In this document: one piece after another, positions 38,295 to 48,351 of the stretch
Layout: the number at the start of each line of letters is the position of its first letter
Position numbering within the stretch: the stretch's first letter is position 1
NCBI RefSeq assembly: GCF_000006565.2
Contig: NC_031473.1
Coordinates: 2,254,817 to 2,318,816, forward strand
Source of the DNA: Toxoplasma gondii ME49
Taxonomy: Eukaryota; Apicomplexa; Conoidasida; Eucoccidiorida; Sarcocystidae
DNA length: 64,000 nucleotides
Reading direction: 5' to 3'
Notes under the pieces: model-generated
The model's input: the letters and a program-made list of their open reading frames with translations, nothing else
Databases searched by the model: none
What the model was told of the DNA's origin: nothing
Position numbers and translations under genes: made by a program

Positions 38295-41200
38295 ATATAT
38301 ATGAGTATATGTATAAGGATATGTGTATACAGATGTATGTATATACGTCACTACGTACATGTATGTATTTAATTTTATTTACAGATACCTATATCTGTTC
38401 GTCTCATATTGTGCACGCCTCTTTCTGTAGATGTGTATGCATTTGTCTTCCCTTGTCTCCCGTCGGTCTCGCAGGTTGCTCAGGCAGATGCGGATGAAAA
38501 GGTTCAGCAACTCATCGCGGCGAATGTGAGGCAGTGCTCAAGCAGAGAAAGGCCATGCCTTGCACTTTGGCATCTCCCCTCGATGTCGATTGCATGCGCA
38601 TATGCTGGTGCTTGTATCGATAAGCAAACGCCTTCGCATATGTACACATACATATGGATGCGAATTCGTCTCTCTGCATACACAGATACGTATATACAGT
38701 CCCCATGCAAAGGCATCCGCATATATACATATACATATATATATATATAGATATATAGATATATAGATATAGATATATTTGTGGGCAGTTGGGCGAGGAA
38801 GGAGTGTAGAGAAAGTATACTTCTTTGCGCGCGGCAGGTGTGCGCAGAGACAGACGTTCATCGATCTGTGCTGTCAATCGAGGAAAGACGCAAGCCCGTT
38901 TGTGAATCTCCAGGGATGGATGGTGTGTATTCGCGGTCGACTGAAGGTCGTTCGCACTCCTCTAACCTGCGCAGATGTTTGGGTCGACTTCCGCGTGGAG
39001 TTGAACGTTTTTCGCCTTTCCAGAATCATTTCTGCACAGAGCGCACTGGTCACCGAACTGGCAGACAGAGAGAGGGAACTCGCCGACGTCAAGCGACAGC
39101 TGGGGAAGCTCGAAGCGAGTGACGCGACGCGCGCTGAGGTTCGTTCTCACGCCTTCCGCATTCTCTCTTTTCCTCTTGACCTGAATTCATTTGTCTCGCA
39201 GAAGCTGCTCGCTCCTCCTCTGATTTCTCTGCGCTGTCCTTCTCTGAGCTGGAACTGTTGACGTCTCTGCAGGCGCGTCCGTCTCTCTACTTGCCTGTAT
39301 GCCTGCCCGACTGTGCGCGTCGATTTCAAGTGCATATCTGAAGTTCTCCACAGTGGGAGCGAAACAAAAACAGCGTCCGGTTGGCATGGAGTATTTGTAG
39401 AGAAGTCCGCGTCGAAAGAGAGAAAGCGGGAGGGACGAAGGAGACTGATAGAGTTCTGTTGCTTTTTTTCGAGTGTGTCTCTCTTGCGCGCGAGTCCTGT
39501 CTGTCTCCGCCACAAGCGCATGCTCTCCCAGAGAAAAGCCTCGACGTCCCCAGATTCATTCACACAGAAAAAATACGTCCGCGAAGACAGAGTTATGTCT
39601 GTGTGTCTGTGTGACTTGGCCGCCTCCAGCGATGGTCGCTCTGTTTCTGGGGATTTCTGCTTTTCAGCGACGCCCAGCGAGTCTCGTTTTCCGTGTCTTT
39701 CTCTTGTTTTTTCTAGGTCCAGCCGTCTGCAAGTGCAGACGCAGCGATGCCGCGACTGCTGATTCTGAACAGCGAGCTGACGTCTCAGCTGGCTGAGCAG
39801 GAAGAAGAGGCGCGGCGCTCGAGGCAGACGGCGGAGGCCCTGAAGAAAGAGAACGAAGAGCTTCGCTCGACTGTCGAGGAACTGCGGCGTCGTGCGGGAG
39901 AAGAAGCTGCGCGAACGCGACGGGGAACCCAGCAGCCTGACGCGCGCGCAGAGGAAATGCGAGTTCTCCTCGCCGCAGAGAAGGAGAGGCGCATTCAAGC
40001 TACTCTGAAACTCAAGAGACAACTGGCGCGAGCAGAGGAAGCACGGTGAGAGGACCTTGCGCACACACAGAGTGGAGGAGGGGAAGAAAGCGGTGGCGAG
40101 CAGAAGCTCGGCAACGGCGGTCGCTGGCGGTCCGCAAGTCGAGCTTTGCGCTGGAGAGGGAGACAAAGAGCAACACGAGAGATTCATCTTTGGAAACGAC
40201 AAAGAGCAAAACGGGGAGAAGAAGAGCAAAACGCGCGAGCCAAGGTGGTGCCGAGAGAAGCAGACAGTTCAGATCGAGGAGATGCGGTGGCAGTCGAGAT
40301 TTTTTTGAAGAGAAAATCTTTGGCCAGTTCTTTGCAGTCACGCGCGGCGCGGCGCCGTGGGCGAGTGTGAGAGAGAAGCGTTGCGGCAAAGATCGTTTCG
40401 AGATGAGGTCAAGGGGAAAACGGCCAGTGAGACGCGCGAGGCTTTTGAATCGAACAGACAGAGACACGACACTGCAAAAGGATAGACTGGCTTCAGAGGT
40501 CGACTCTCTCGCATTTTTTCTCGTTTTTAAAAAAGTCAAGTCACTGTTGTTCCCCAAGAGTTCATCTGGTTCCGCATTTGTTCTCAGATCCCTGTTGGAA
40601 GGCGAACGCGACGCGGCCGTCGCAGCGCTGGCGGACGCACAGCGCCGACATGTTTCTTCTTTTTCTCCTCTAGCGCCTGAAAACGCCCCAGACACAGACT
40701 CCGCGCCGACATCGGAGACGCAGGCGAGGAGAGAAGATCGAGAGGAAACTCCGAGAGCAACGGAGGCAGACGAGGAGTCCAGAGCGACAGCCGACGGAGA
40801 GGACGACTCTGAGAAGGACCGAGTTTCCAGATTCAAACGCGAAGTGAAAAGTCTCCGAGACGCAGGCGCAGACATCAGCGCTCTCGAAGAGGCATGGATG
40901 CTGCAGCGGCTGCGCAGAAAGCCAAAGGAAGCGGAAGAAGCTGTCGCGACTCTCAAGCGAGAGTTCGAGATGCGGCGGACAGCCGGCACCACGGGCGCGC
41001 CAGACTCCTGGGTGCAGTCTCGAGGTCCTGCGCGCAACGGCTTCGAGGCGATCGGCGAAGAAGAGGACAGGGACCGCGTCACTTTGACAAACGCAGAGAT
41101 CCCGTTCTTCGGAGGAGACGGACTGTCCATTTTGAGTGTCTTGGGTCCCTCGTGCTCGGAGCTCTCGGTGAGATACTAAGCGAAACGGCTTTGACGAGGC

Positions 41201-42035
41201 ACTGAGAAAGTGGAGGTCTTCCCTCGATTCTCGATCACGTTGCTCCAAGCGAAGCGCGGCATGTGAGCCTGGTCGCGCCCCGGGAGTATCAGGAAATCAA
41301 AGACGTTCGACGACCTGCACTGGCGTCATTGCAGGAAATTCCATCTCGTTCTTTGTCTGTTTCTCTCTCATCACCTCGCCCAAGTGGCGCCTTCCGTCAG
41401 GTTCTTCTCAACGAACGACTTTGCAGGCCTTTTCTTGCAGCGTTTTTTCTGCCGCAACGCCTTTTTTTCTCTAGAGTGCATGCATGCGTTGGACGTCCAC
41501 TTGTTCGTCGTCTGCTGAATTAGCAAAGGATGTGTGCGGGCCGTCGTGCTGTCGACCGCAACTGTCTCCTCGAAAAAAAAACTGGTCCTTTTCAGTCTTC
41601 GATCTCTCCGCACCGGAGCAGTCTCGTCGCTTTCTCTTTCTCCCTGCTCTCCCTCAGGCGCCTCCGTTCCCCCCTGCACAGAAGCATATGCACCTCGGCG
41701 TTTCTGCGTCCGTCTCCTCTCCTCGCTGGTCGGGCGTCTCGGCCGCGGCTCCGCGGTCCACTGCGCCTCTCCCAGTCCCAGACTTCTTCACTTCTGTGTC
41801 TCTGTATCGCCATGACTTGCCCGCACCGACGTCCCCCCTCTGCAAGGCGGGAGCGCGCCTCGCGCCTGCGCTTCAGAGTCCCGAGGAAGCGATGAGAAAT
41901 CCCTTTCCACTGATTGAGGCGCTGGCGGCGACCTACACAGAACGCGCCTTCTTGTCGCCGGCCTGCAGGGAGTCCTCCGCCTGTCTCTCGTCGCCTCTCG
42001 ACCTCGACGCAGACTCGTCGCCTGCGCCTCTGTAG
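24256..42035 (+). CDS. Large coiled-coil protein, 29 exons, 1,677 residues
   Basis: Exons: 24256-24472, 24985-25124, 25659-25739, 26007-26069, 26712-26774, 26929-27012, 27955-29385, 29593-29631, 30357-30422, 30639-30722, 31429-31620, 32088-32207, 32739-32786, 33555-33662, 34006-34098, 34428-34478, 34811-34915, 35296-35337, 35779-35883, 36156-36206, 36523-36621, 36829-36876, 37193-37300, 37988-38146, 38475-38525, 39040-39138, 39717-40045, 40588-41167, 41658-42035 (TAG). All junctions are phase-consistent, and exons 3-26 are all phase 0/0. The ATG context is TCACCATGA. Residues 1-72 are Ser/Arg-rich with no signal peptide. Exon 2 opens with a Cys cluster (CKCCEKGC). Residues 120-1450 are almost continuous heptad coiled coil, with a 33-residue repeat at about 263-592. 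The C-terminal 125 residues are Pro/Ala/Ser-rich. It is probably a structural or scaffold protein; I do not recognise a specific family. Exon 11 has the weakest acceptor. Confidence 0.8.
25270..25412. repeat. Compound (TA)n / TATT microsatellite
   Basis: Long TA runs with TTTA spacers lie in intron 2 of the coiled-coil gene (25125-25658). Confidence 0.95.
28093..29082 (+). repeat. Ten tandem 99-bp (33-codon) repeats in exon 7 of the coiled-coil gene
   Basis: Each unit starts EERKK and ends QEAIEKAV(E/K). Two unit types differ in the middle: A has [15 protein letters not shown] and B has [15 protein letters not shown]. The order is A B A B B B A B B B, followed by a diverging eleventh unit (from 29083, [12 protein letters not shown]). 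Nucleotide identity between same-type units is nearly complete, which indicates recent expansion or gene conversion. The unit is highly charged and predicted to be helical; 33 residues is not a whole number of heptads, so it favours a 3/11-type (hendecad, 3 x 11) supercoil or a single alpha-helix. Confidence 0.95.
29838..29893. repeat. (TA)n microsatellite
   Basis: TA-rich tract in the intron 29632-30356 of the coiled-coil gene. Confidence 0.9.
31190..31280. repeat. (TA)n / CATA microsatellite
   Basis: Mixed TATA and CATA units lie in the intron 30723-31428, about 150 bases before the acceptor of the 31429 exon. Confidence 0.9.
32333..32375. repeat. (TA)n microsatellite
   Basis: TA/AATA run in the intron 32208-32738 of the coiled-coil gene. 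Confidence 0.9.
36318..36398. repeat. (TA)n / TATG microsatellite
   Basis: TA, TATC and TATG units in the intron 36207-36522 of the coiled-coil gene. Confidence 0.9.
38251..38310. repeat. (TA)n microsatellite
   Basis: Nearly pure TA run in the intron 38147-38474. A further TA/GATA tract lies at 38722-38777 in the next intron. Confidence 0.9.
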
Positions 42036-42961
42036 TCCTTCTTCGCTCCGCGGTCGTTCGCGGCGCGGACATCCAGACGCAGCGACTGTGCACTCCGCGG
42101 GGGAACTCACTGGCCGCTGGACGCGCCCAGCAGCGGAGAATCGGACGGCGAGGACCAGGGTGCGAAGACGCGACGGATCCACGTAGGGCAGGAAGACTTC
42201 CAGGCGTTTGCAGACGATAACGCGGCACAAGAAGAGAGAGGAGAGAGAGGAGAGAGAGTCGACCCAAGTGTGGACTTGAAGGCCCAGGAAGCAGAGCCTC
42301 AGGAAGAAGTCGCGTTGGAGACATGGCATGGCGGTGAATCTCGCGCAGGCTCCGGGGAGAGACTGGAAAAGGTGGAGGAAGGCGATGAAGGAGAGCAAAG
42401 GAAAGCCAGAGGTCTCCGGCTGCGTCGCCGCACGAAAAACGGAGACCTGAAACGTCTTCCGAACAACTCCGAGAATACATGAGTCTCTAGAAATCCCCAA
42501 AAACAATCTCATCGCCTTCGCATTCTGCGTCGATGCATGCAGATGTATATACTTATTATGCACGCGGTCATCTGTAACCGTGTGAACATGCATGAATATT
42601 CATACGCATACACGCGCGCATATTTATTGACATATATAAATATATAAATATAAATATATATATATGTATATATATATATATTTGTAGGGATGCATTTCTG
42701 TATAGAAAGAGAAGAATCTGTGTGTGATGGAGGCCTGCATTTGTCGATGGCTCTGCCTGTGGAGGAGGTCGAAGAAGAAGAGAGGTTTCGCCGTTTGTTG
42801 CGTCAATGCGGCAGTTTGCTCGGGAGCGCAGCAGCTTCAAAGCAGGTCTGCAGGTTTTCCTCCGACTTTTCTTTCTCTTTGAAATGCTGCGCTTTCTCTG
42901 CTCGTCGCGCGCTTTTGCCTCACAGCAGAATGTCTCCGAATGGTCCGCGCCTTGGTTTTAG
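42033..42961 (+). pseudogene. Coding-like C-terminal extension beyond the TAG of the coiled-coil gene
   Basis: The TAG at 42033-42035 is followed in the same frame by 148 further open codons to a TGA at 42480. They include acidic, protein-like sequence such as SSGESDGEDQGAK, HVGQEDFQAFADDNAAQEE and VDLKAQEAEPQEEVALETW. A good donor at 42334 (GCG|GTGAAT, phase 1) matches an acceptor at 42687, directly after a TA microsatellite. That exon (42688-42845) encodes ALPVEEVEEEERFRRLLRQC and joins in phase 0 to 42929-42961, which ends EWSAPWF then TAG. No normal intron removes the first TAG (the nearest GT..AG pair would be only 45 nt). It is therefore a premature stop, a readthrough site, a strain polymorphism or a sequence error. 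Confidence 0.5.
42624..42684. repeat. (TA)n microsatellite next to a putative acceptor
   Basis: TA/AATA repeat ending a few bases before the TTTGTAG acceptor at 42681-42687. Confidence 0.9.
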
Positions 42962-44585
42962 GGCCAGAAGAAAAATGTAGGATTCTCGAGAAAAGCTGCT
43001 TCTCGCAGTGCTTGCGAACGAGCATCATCGACTTTGTGCAACTCTTTATTGTGGGAGCAGTTCGAGGGAAGAGAAGAAGCAACTGCATGCGCGTGTGTGC
43101 GTGTTTTCACCCGCTTTTTCTGGGAAGCGTCATCTCAAAGGTCCTCTTGCTTCGACAGACTACCTGACTACTCTCTGTCTTCGCGGCGTTTCTTGTCTGC
43201 GTAGTCTGAAAACGCAAACTCCTGTCCTCTCTGTGTGCTGCGTTAGCAATCCAGAGAAAACAGCGAGCTTCCTCTCCACCTATTTGTGAGAACACCCGTA
43301 CTTGTTTCGATCAAAACAGGTCTGAGGTCTGTTCTGCCGGCTTCTCCGAGCTTCGCTAGGCAAACCAGATACAGGGAAGAACTCTTTTTCATTTTAAGAA
43401 TACTTTTCCATGTGAGAGAACCAGCTGGGGTGGGGGTGTCTCCTCGGTCCGTCTCTCTCTGCCTGGGTTAGAGAAGGCAAAATGTTTTGAAAGACACAGG
43501 CTATATACGTCGCATGAGAATTTCTTGGCAATCTGTGCGAAGAGAATGCGGAAAAAAGCTTCTAGGTTCCTTTTCAGATCTCGCCTTTGCCTAAGGCTGG
43601 ATTAGAAGTGTGAGGCGAACGAAATGTAGCAAGCGTTCTCTCTGAGAAAGTCGAGAGGCAAACGACATCCTTTTCGTGAAATATCCTTTTCTTCAAATAT
43701 CCTCTTTTCTGTCTCGGTTCGAGGAGGGTGCGCGCGTGGAAAGAAAAAGAGATTTTTTGACAGGGAAAGCAATGTCCCGGAGAAAGTCTCAAGTTTCGTT
43801 CAAAATGGCGAAAACGCAAGTCGCGCGAAGGAAGGACGCGCCAAGCAGCCTGAGAAACCACGTTGCGAGTGCGAGTGTAAAGTTGAATTCCCCCGCCCTC
43901 CTCCCCAAAAAAGCGAAAGCTCGACACAAAATCTTTCGCGGAATGCCATGACGCCTCGAACACAAAAACGGTCCTATCTCCAGGCGAAAAACAGGAGACA
44001 CTCCAGGCGTCCGACAACGGAACTGACCTCACTCGTCGATATAAATACAAGTCGATACGAATACCAATCAAGATGCACAAATACTCAAACTGCAAGCATA
44101 GCTTACAGATGCGTATACATGTACATGTACATGTATGTTTAGAGTGTTCGGGGTGGCAGGAAGGCGCAAGCAGATACTAGTGCATGTGTATGTGTATATA
44201 TAGAGCAGTTTTTTTACAAAGAGACGACGAGAGAATCCGAGTCTGTCGCAGGGGCAAACGCACCTAGGAAGGATAAAGAAAAAGAGTTCCCCACAGAGCT
44301 TCCTGTCGCAAGCGACCAAGCGTCAGTCGTTCGGCAAGCGAAAAGTCGAGGAAAATGCTCGAAATCATCAGAGACAGTGAAGGACTGAAGGCTCCTCCGC
44401 GGTACGGAGTCTCGAAACAATCCATACAAAGAAGCATTCCCGTCTCCAAACACACATACACGCAAATCTATACATGGATATATGCATGGTCAGGTGTGAG
44501 CGTGAGGAGAAAGGCAGAGGCCGGAGAAGTTCGTCCAGACGAAAAGGGAGTGAAACAAGAAGAAAGGCGCATGCAGATTCAACGC
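42962..44585. other. Intergenic region between convergent genes
   Basis: This region separates the end of the coiled-coil gene or its extension (+) from the stop of NSA2 (-), so it should hold both 3' untranslated regions. Open frames are short, occur on both strands and lack matched splice sites. No gene is supported. Confidence 0.5.
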
Positions 44586-47219
44586 CTAAACGAGGAGAAC
44601 AGCGTTGATGCATCCATCAAGCTCGGGGTTGTTCGTCACCTGCGCGTACTTTGCTGAAAAAAGAAAATTTGTCGAAGAATCAACATGTCTCTTGCAGACT
44701 CACAGTAAAGGTTTCAGTGAAAAATGGAAAATCGAAAAAGTTCAAAACGCACATGTACACAGAGCAAAGTACGAGTCACAGAAATGCTCCCTGTGCCCAG
44801 CACCCTTACACATCTCCCTCCAACTTTCTGAAAAGACTCATTAAACAGTCACTTCTCCTCTTAAACCTACAGACAACTACATATACAGCGTCACATGAAA
44901 CAGATATGTCCAATAATATATATATATATATATATAGATAGATAGATAGATAGATAGATATACATATAGATATTTGCATGGCAGTAAACAATGAATCGAT
45001 ATTTGTATCCCAGGCGACCGCACGCATTCACATGTGAGCGCCTCTGTACATATGCATATATATACAGATGTACACAAGTACAGCTTTTCTGTATCATGGA
45101 TACGAATGCATGTAGCATTATCCGTCCCACACATATTCCTATATTTTCAATTCTGTAAATATATATACACATAAGCATATGTTTATATATATATATATAT
45201 ATATGTATAAAATACGATATATATACATACATATATATATATATATATATACTAACGATATATGTGAAAGTAGAGGTCTTCCGTATCACAGACGTCGAGC
45301 ACTTTCCTTATACGCATGAACTGTGGGGAAGTGAAAAGGTCTTCATGCATGTTTGTCTGGGCAGAGCTGAACTGTGTCTTGTGCATGCATTCCTAAATGA
45401 TTTTTTGTGTGTTCTCACCCCAGACGACTTTGCCAGTTTGGGTCACAAGGCCTAACTCGCTGACGTTCACTTCGATGATCGTTCCTGGAAAGACAAGCAT
45501 CAGCACAGCATCATTTTGCGAGTTGCGCGGTGGATGTACACTCCGTTTTCTCGGGCGTTTTCCTCGTCTTGACTCGTTTTTTCATACCCTTGGTGATGAC
45601 GCCGAGCGAAGTGTAGAGGTGCGACTGCGGATTCTTCTTGACGCCGACAATGTCGAGGTGGAAAGTCGTTTTCAGCTCAGGATGCGTCACATGCGCCTTC
45701 TTGAAGCGCAGGCCGGTCGGCCGGATGTACCGCTCGAACTTGGGAGGCTTCCGCGTAAAATCCTCGCCGACAAAGCAGACCTTGTTCACTACGCGCTTCC
45801 ACGCCTTCTCTGCAGGTCAAAGCCGAGAAAAAACAAAAACGTCAAGAGAGAGGAGACCCGGTGAGAGAGGAGCGCTGGAAAAAAAGGCACACAGAGGCAG
45901 AGTCTCCGGGAAGACAGCTGTGGCGTATTCTCAGTCGAGAAGGAAAGAAAGCGGTTCGAAAGAGAGAGCCAGGACTGCGCCGCAGGCCTGTGCTCAGTCC
46001 TCCTCCGCCTCGCACTCTGTCGCGGAACCGCACAGGCCAGAGCAAGACATTTTTTCGGAGAGGAAGATCGACGAGGAAAACACAGACAGCGAACAAGAGC
46101 GAGAAACCGGCGTCGAGAGGCAGCCAGCGCGAATCGTCGAGAGAACGAAAAGGAGAGAGGACGCGAGAGAGAGACGAGAGAGAGACGCGAGAGACAACGC
46201 GAGAGGAGAGAGGAGAGAGTGGAGTGCAGAAAGACAAACAGATCTTCTGCTCACTTCTGCGTTTGCCGCTGCGAAGGACCTTGAACATTTCGTCCTCAGT
46301 CATGGCCTTTACCTTGGGCAGAGGCACTTGCCATTTGCCCGCCTTCTCTTTGCGTTTTTGCTTGACCATGTTGCTGAGGACTTTGGTGCGTTTGACCGCC
46401 TCACGATCGAGGAGATACGCGGGGACGGCGCCGTCTGGGGCCTGCTCCGGCTCCGCGCTCTTTGCGTCTTTCTCCTCAAAGTGCTTCAAAGTCTTCTTCA
46501 TCGTCGCCTTCTCCACGTAGCGTTTCTTGTTGAACAGTTTGGACTTGATGCCGCGGAGGCGACGCGCCTGCTTGGACAGCTTGTGCGGCTCGCGCGCCGC
46601 CTTCTTGCGTCTGGAAAGCAGAAAAATCGGAAGGTGGACACAGAGGAAAAAACTCTAACGCACAAGAGGCGAGCAACAAGAACAACGAAGGCAAAGAACA
46701 GAGCACGAGGAGAGAGAAGGCGGAGAAAAAACAAGTGAAGGCGCGGAGGGAAGAGGATGGTCGGCAGGATAAAGAAGGAGAGCAAATGGGTCAAGCAACG
46801 CCTGGAGCGACACCAAAAGGAAAAAACAGACACCGAGGCAGAACATACAAAGAGAAAAAAGTGAGAGAGCAACGCGGAAGGGAAGAAGAAACAGCCTGCA
46901 GGTCGGAAAAAAGACAGAAGAAGATAGAGAGCCGCATACGACAGAGAAAAGAAAGAAAGGACAAGAAGAAAAGAGGACGAAGCCGAAGAAGACGAGAAGA
47001 AGAAGATAGAGGAGAAGAAGAAGTTATAGGAGGGGAAGAAGTTGCCTGAAGAGGAGTTGACCGAGAAGAAGCGTTTACGGAGAAGAAAGAGGACAAGGAG
47101 GAGAAGACGGAGAGGAAAAAGAGTCAGAAGGAGAGCAAGCCTGCCTACTGCCTCTCATGGTGATCGAGACGTCGTCCAAAGCGCTTTTGGTGAAGCTCAA
47201 TGTACTCGTTCTGCGGCAT
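44586..47219 (-). CDS. NSA2: Ribosome biogenesis protein NSA2 (TINP1 homologue), five exons, 260 residues
   Basis: Exons in transcript order: 47219-47149 (ATG), 46610-46255, 45809-45588, 45484-45419, 44653-44586 (TAG). All four introns are GT..AG and in phase. The product is 260 residues, against 261 in yeast Nsa2. Diagnostic segments are the start MPQNEYIE with GRRLDHHER, then [112 protein letters not shown], the strand-rich [20 protein letters not shown], and the C-terminus [20 protein letters not shown]. Nsa2 is a nucleolar assembly factor of pre-60S particles, acting in 27SB pre-rRNA processing. At the last splice junction the usual VWGKYAQ is VWAKYAQ. It is divergent from the RFC3-like gene. 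Confidence 0.97.
44914..45256. repeat. TA and GATA microsatellites in NSA2 intron 4
   Basis: A (TA)n-(TAGA)n tract lies at about 44914-44975, and further TA tracts at about 45172-45256. Both are inside the intron between the last two NSA2 exons. Confidence 0.9.
46611..47148. other. Homopurine (+) / homopyrimidine (-) intron 1 of NSA2
   Basis: Almost the whole intron is A/G on the + strand (GAAGAA, GAGAGG, AAGAAG tracts) and therefore C/T on the transcribed sense strand. Mirror-symmetric purine tracts of this length can form triplex H-DNA. The bias agrees with the pyrimidine-rich introns of the other genes here. Confidence 0.7.
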
Positions 47220-48351
47220 GCTGGCAAAGAGGTAAATTTCAGAGATCCGGAGAGAGCGCGGAGAAGCGTCGGCGGACGGATTCAGAAGAAGGACGAGAGA
47301 CAGCGCCCTGCAGCTCTCGCAGTCGGCCGGAGAGATCGGCAAGTCGCCTTTCCTGCAGAGCGTCGGTTTTGGCCTTTCTTTGAGGAAAGATTCTCTAAAA
47401 ACTTTGGGAAGTCGAGACTCAAATCGACATGTTCAAGACTTTGCATGCCCAGCTGGGCACCATCCCACAGAGCGCAAAACGGCGATTTTTCGCGGGTGAG
47501 AGATAAGCAGAAAACCTGGATTTCCTGGCTCGAGTTGGACTCCTCTAGCGACAAAGATCGAAGGTTGAGCAAGGTGTCGACTCTCTTGAAATTTCAGAAA
47601 ACGCCGAAGAGCCGCGAAACTCCGCCTTCTCGCGTCCGCTCGTCTCCCCCCTGCGCCCGGGGGTTCCAGTGTACGTACAGCTGCGCCGCGAAAAAGAAGT
47701 CTCTTTTCTCAGGTCTGGACCGCGGTGCTCGCACAGCGGCGCCTTCGCTTTTTCCGGGTGTGCATCTGCTAAGGCGCCGCGGCGAACGAAGGTTTCCAGA
47801 AAAAGAGGAAAAGCCGAGAGAGTATAAGAATGAAGAGAACTGTCGCGCCTTTGCCGGAGAGGTGATGGAGGTTCTGGCGATCTGAAGGAGGCCTCAGTCT
47901 CTCGCCTTTTCGTTCCGCTCCTGCGGCTGCTCTCGCACTTGCGTCCGGAGAGGTCCCTCCCCCCTTTGCGTGTCTTCTCCCTGAGGAGGGCGATACGTTC
48001 CCCCGCTTCGATTTACAGAGAATTGGCATGGATGCGCGTATCTTGTGATCTCTAGTTGCAGGCAACTGTCTTCGCTTTCTCTCCGCCCACTGCCTCGCGT
48101 CGTCGTTCCCCGCTTGTGCATGACCTCCTCGTTTCGCAGAGCTCCGTCGATGCGCGCCGGGAGCTCCTCGCCAGCCTAGTCGGTCTCTGCGCGCCTGTTG
48201 AACTCCAGGTTCTCAAGCGAATCCAGTTGAAAGAACCGCACTGAGAGTCCTCCAGCCTTCTCCTTGTTCGCCTTCTCCTTGTTCACCTTCTCTTTCCTCG
48301 TCGTCTTTCTTGTCTTGCGCGCGGCAAGAAAGACTCGTTGAGCTGTCCGCA
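47220..48351. promoter_or_regulatory. Shared upstream region of divergent NSA2 and RFC3-like genes
   Basis: The ATGs of NSA2 (47219, minus) and the clamp-loader-like gene (48352, plus) are separated by 1,132 bases. The region carries a GCATGC at 47442 and no TATA-type box that I can defend. It is a likely bidirectional promoter. An open frame at 48056-48244 (+) is described separately. Confidence 0.5.
48056..48244 (+). other. Unassigned short open frame upstream of the RFC3-like gene
   Basis: Following an acceptor-like TTGCAG at 48056-48061, the frame reads VSQSSVDARRELLASLVGLC, then APVELQVLKRIQ, and ends in TGA at 48242-48244. It lacks an ATG. It could be a first or alternative exon of the downstream gene, using the GT after GAACTCCAG near 48208, or chance. 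The RRELL...LC.P.E pattern loosely recalls the RFC3 collar helix. It is too short to name. Confidence 0.25.

Larger units (their letters stand above)
32739..39138 (+). repeat. Array of duplicated short phase-0 exons (coiled-coil gene exons 13-26)
   Basis: Exon lengths alternate between short (48, 51, 42, 51, 48, 51 nt) and long (93-108 nt, one of 159). All are multiples of three and in phase 0. Five of the six short exons end with an Asn codon AAT directly before the GT donor (32786, 34478, 35337, 36206, 38525); the sixth ends CAT. Long exons share a start of the type xLVxELAxxE (for example [51 protein letters not shown]). This pattern is best explained by repeated duplication of an exon pair with its introns, followed by divergence. 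The 159-nt exon equals one long plus one short exon, which suggests loss of an intron. Confidence 0.75.

Noticed and set aside
42036..42076. A mini-intron (42032-42076, 45 nt) that would remove the TAG
   Set aside because: It has GT and AG ends and keeps frame, but it is far shorter than every other intron here, and the donor (CTCT|GTAGTC) is poor.
45638..46738. Plus-strand 366-codon frame over NSA2
   Set aside because: It is antisense to a confidently identified NSA2 exon and a homopurine intron, and its Arg/Glu/Lys repeats reflect that purine bias.
47157..47885. Plus-strand 242-codon frame starting inside NSA2 exon 1
   Set aside because: It starts antisense to the NSA2 start, lies in the divergent promoter region, has irregular composition and no splice partners.
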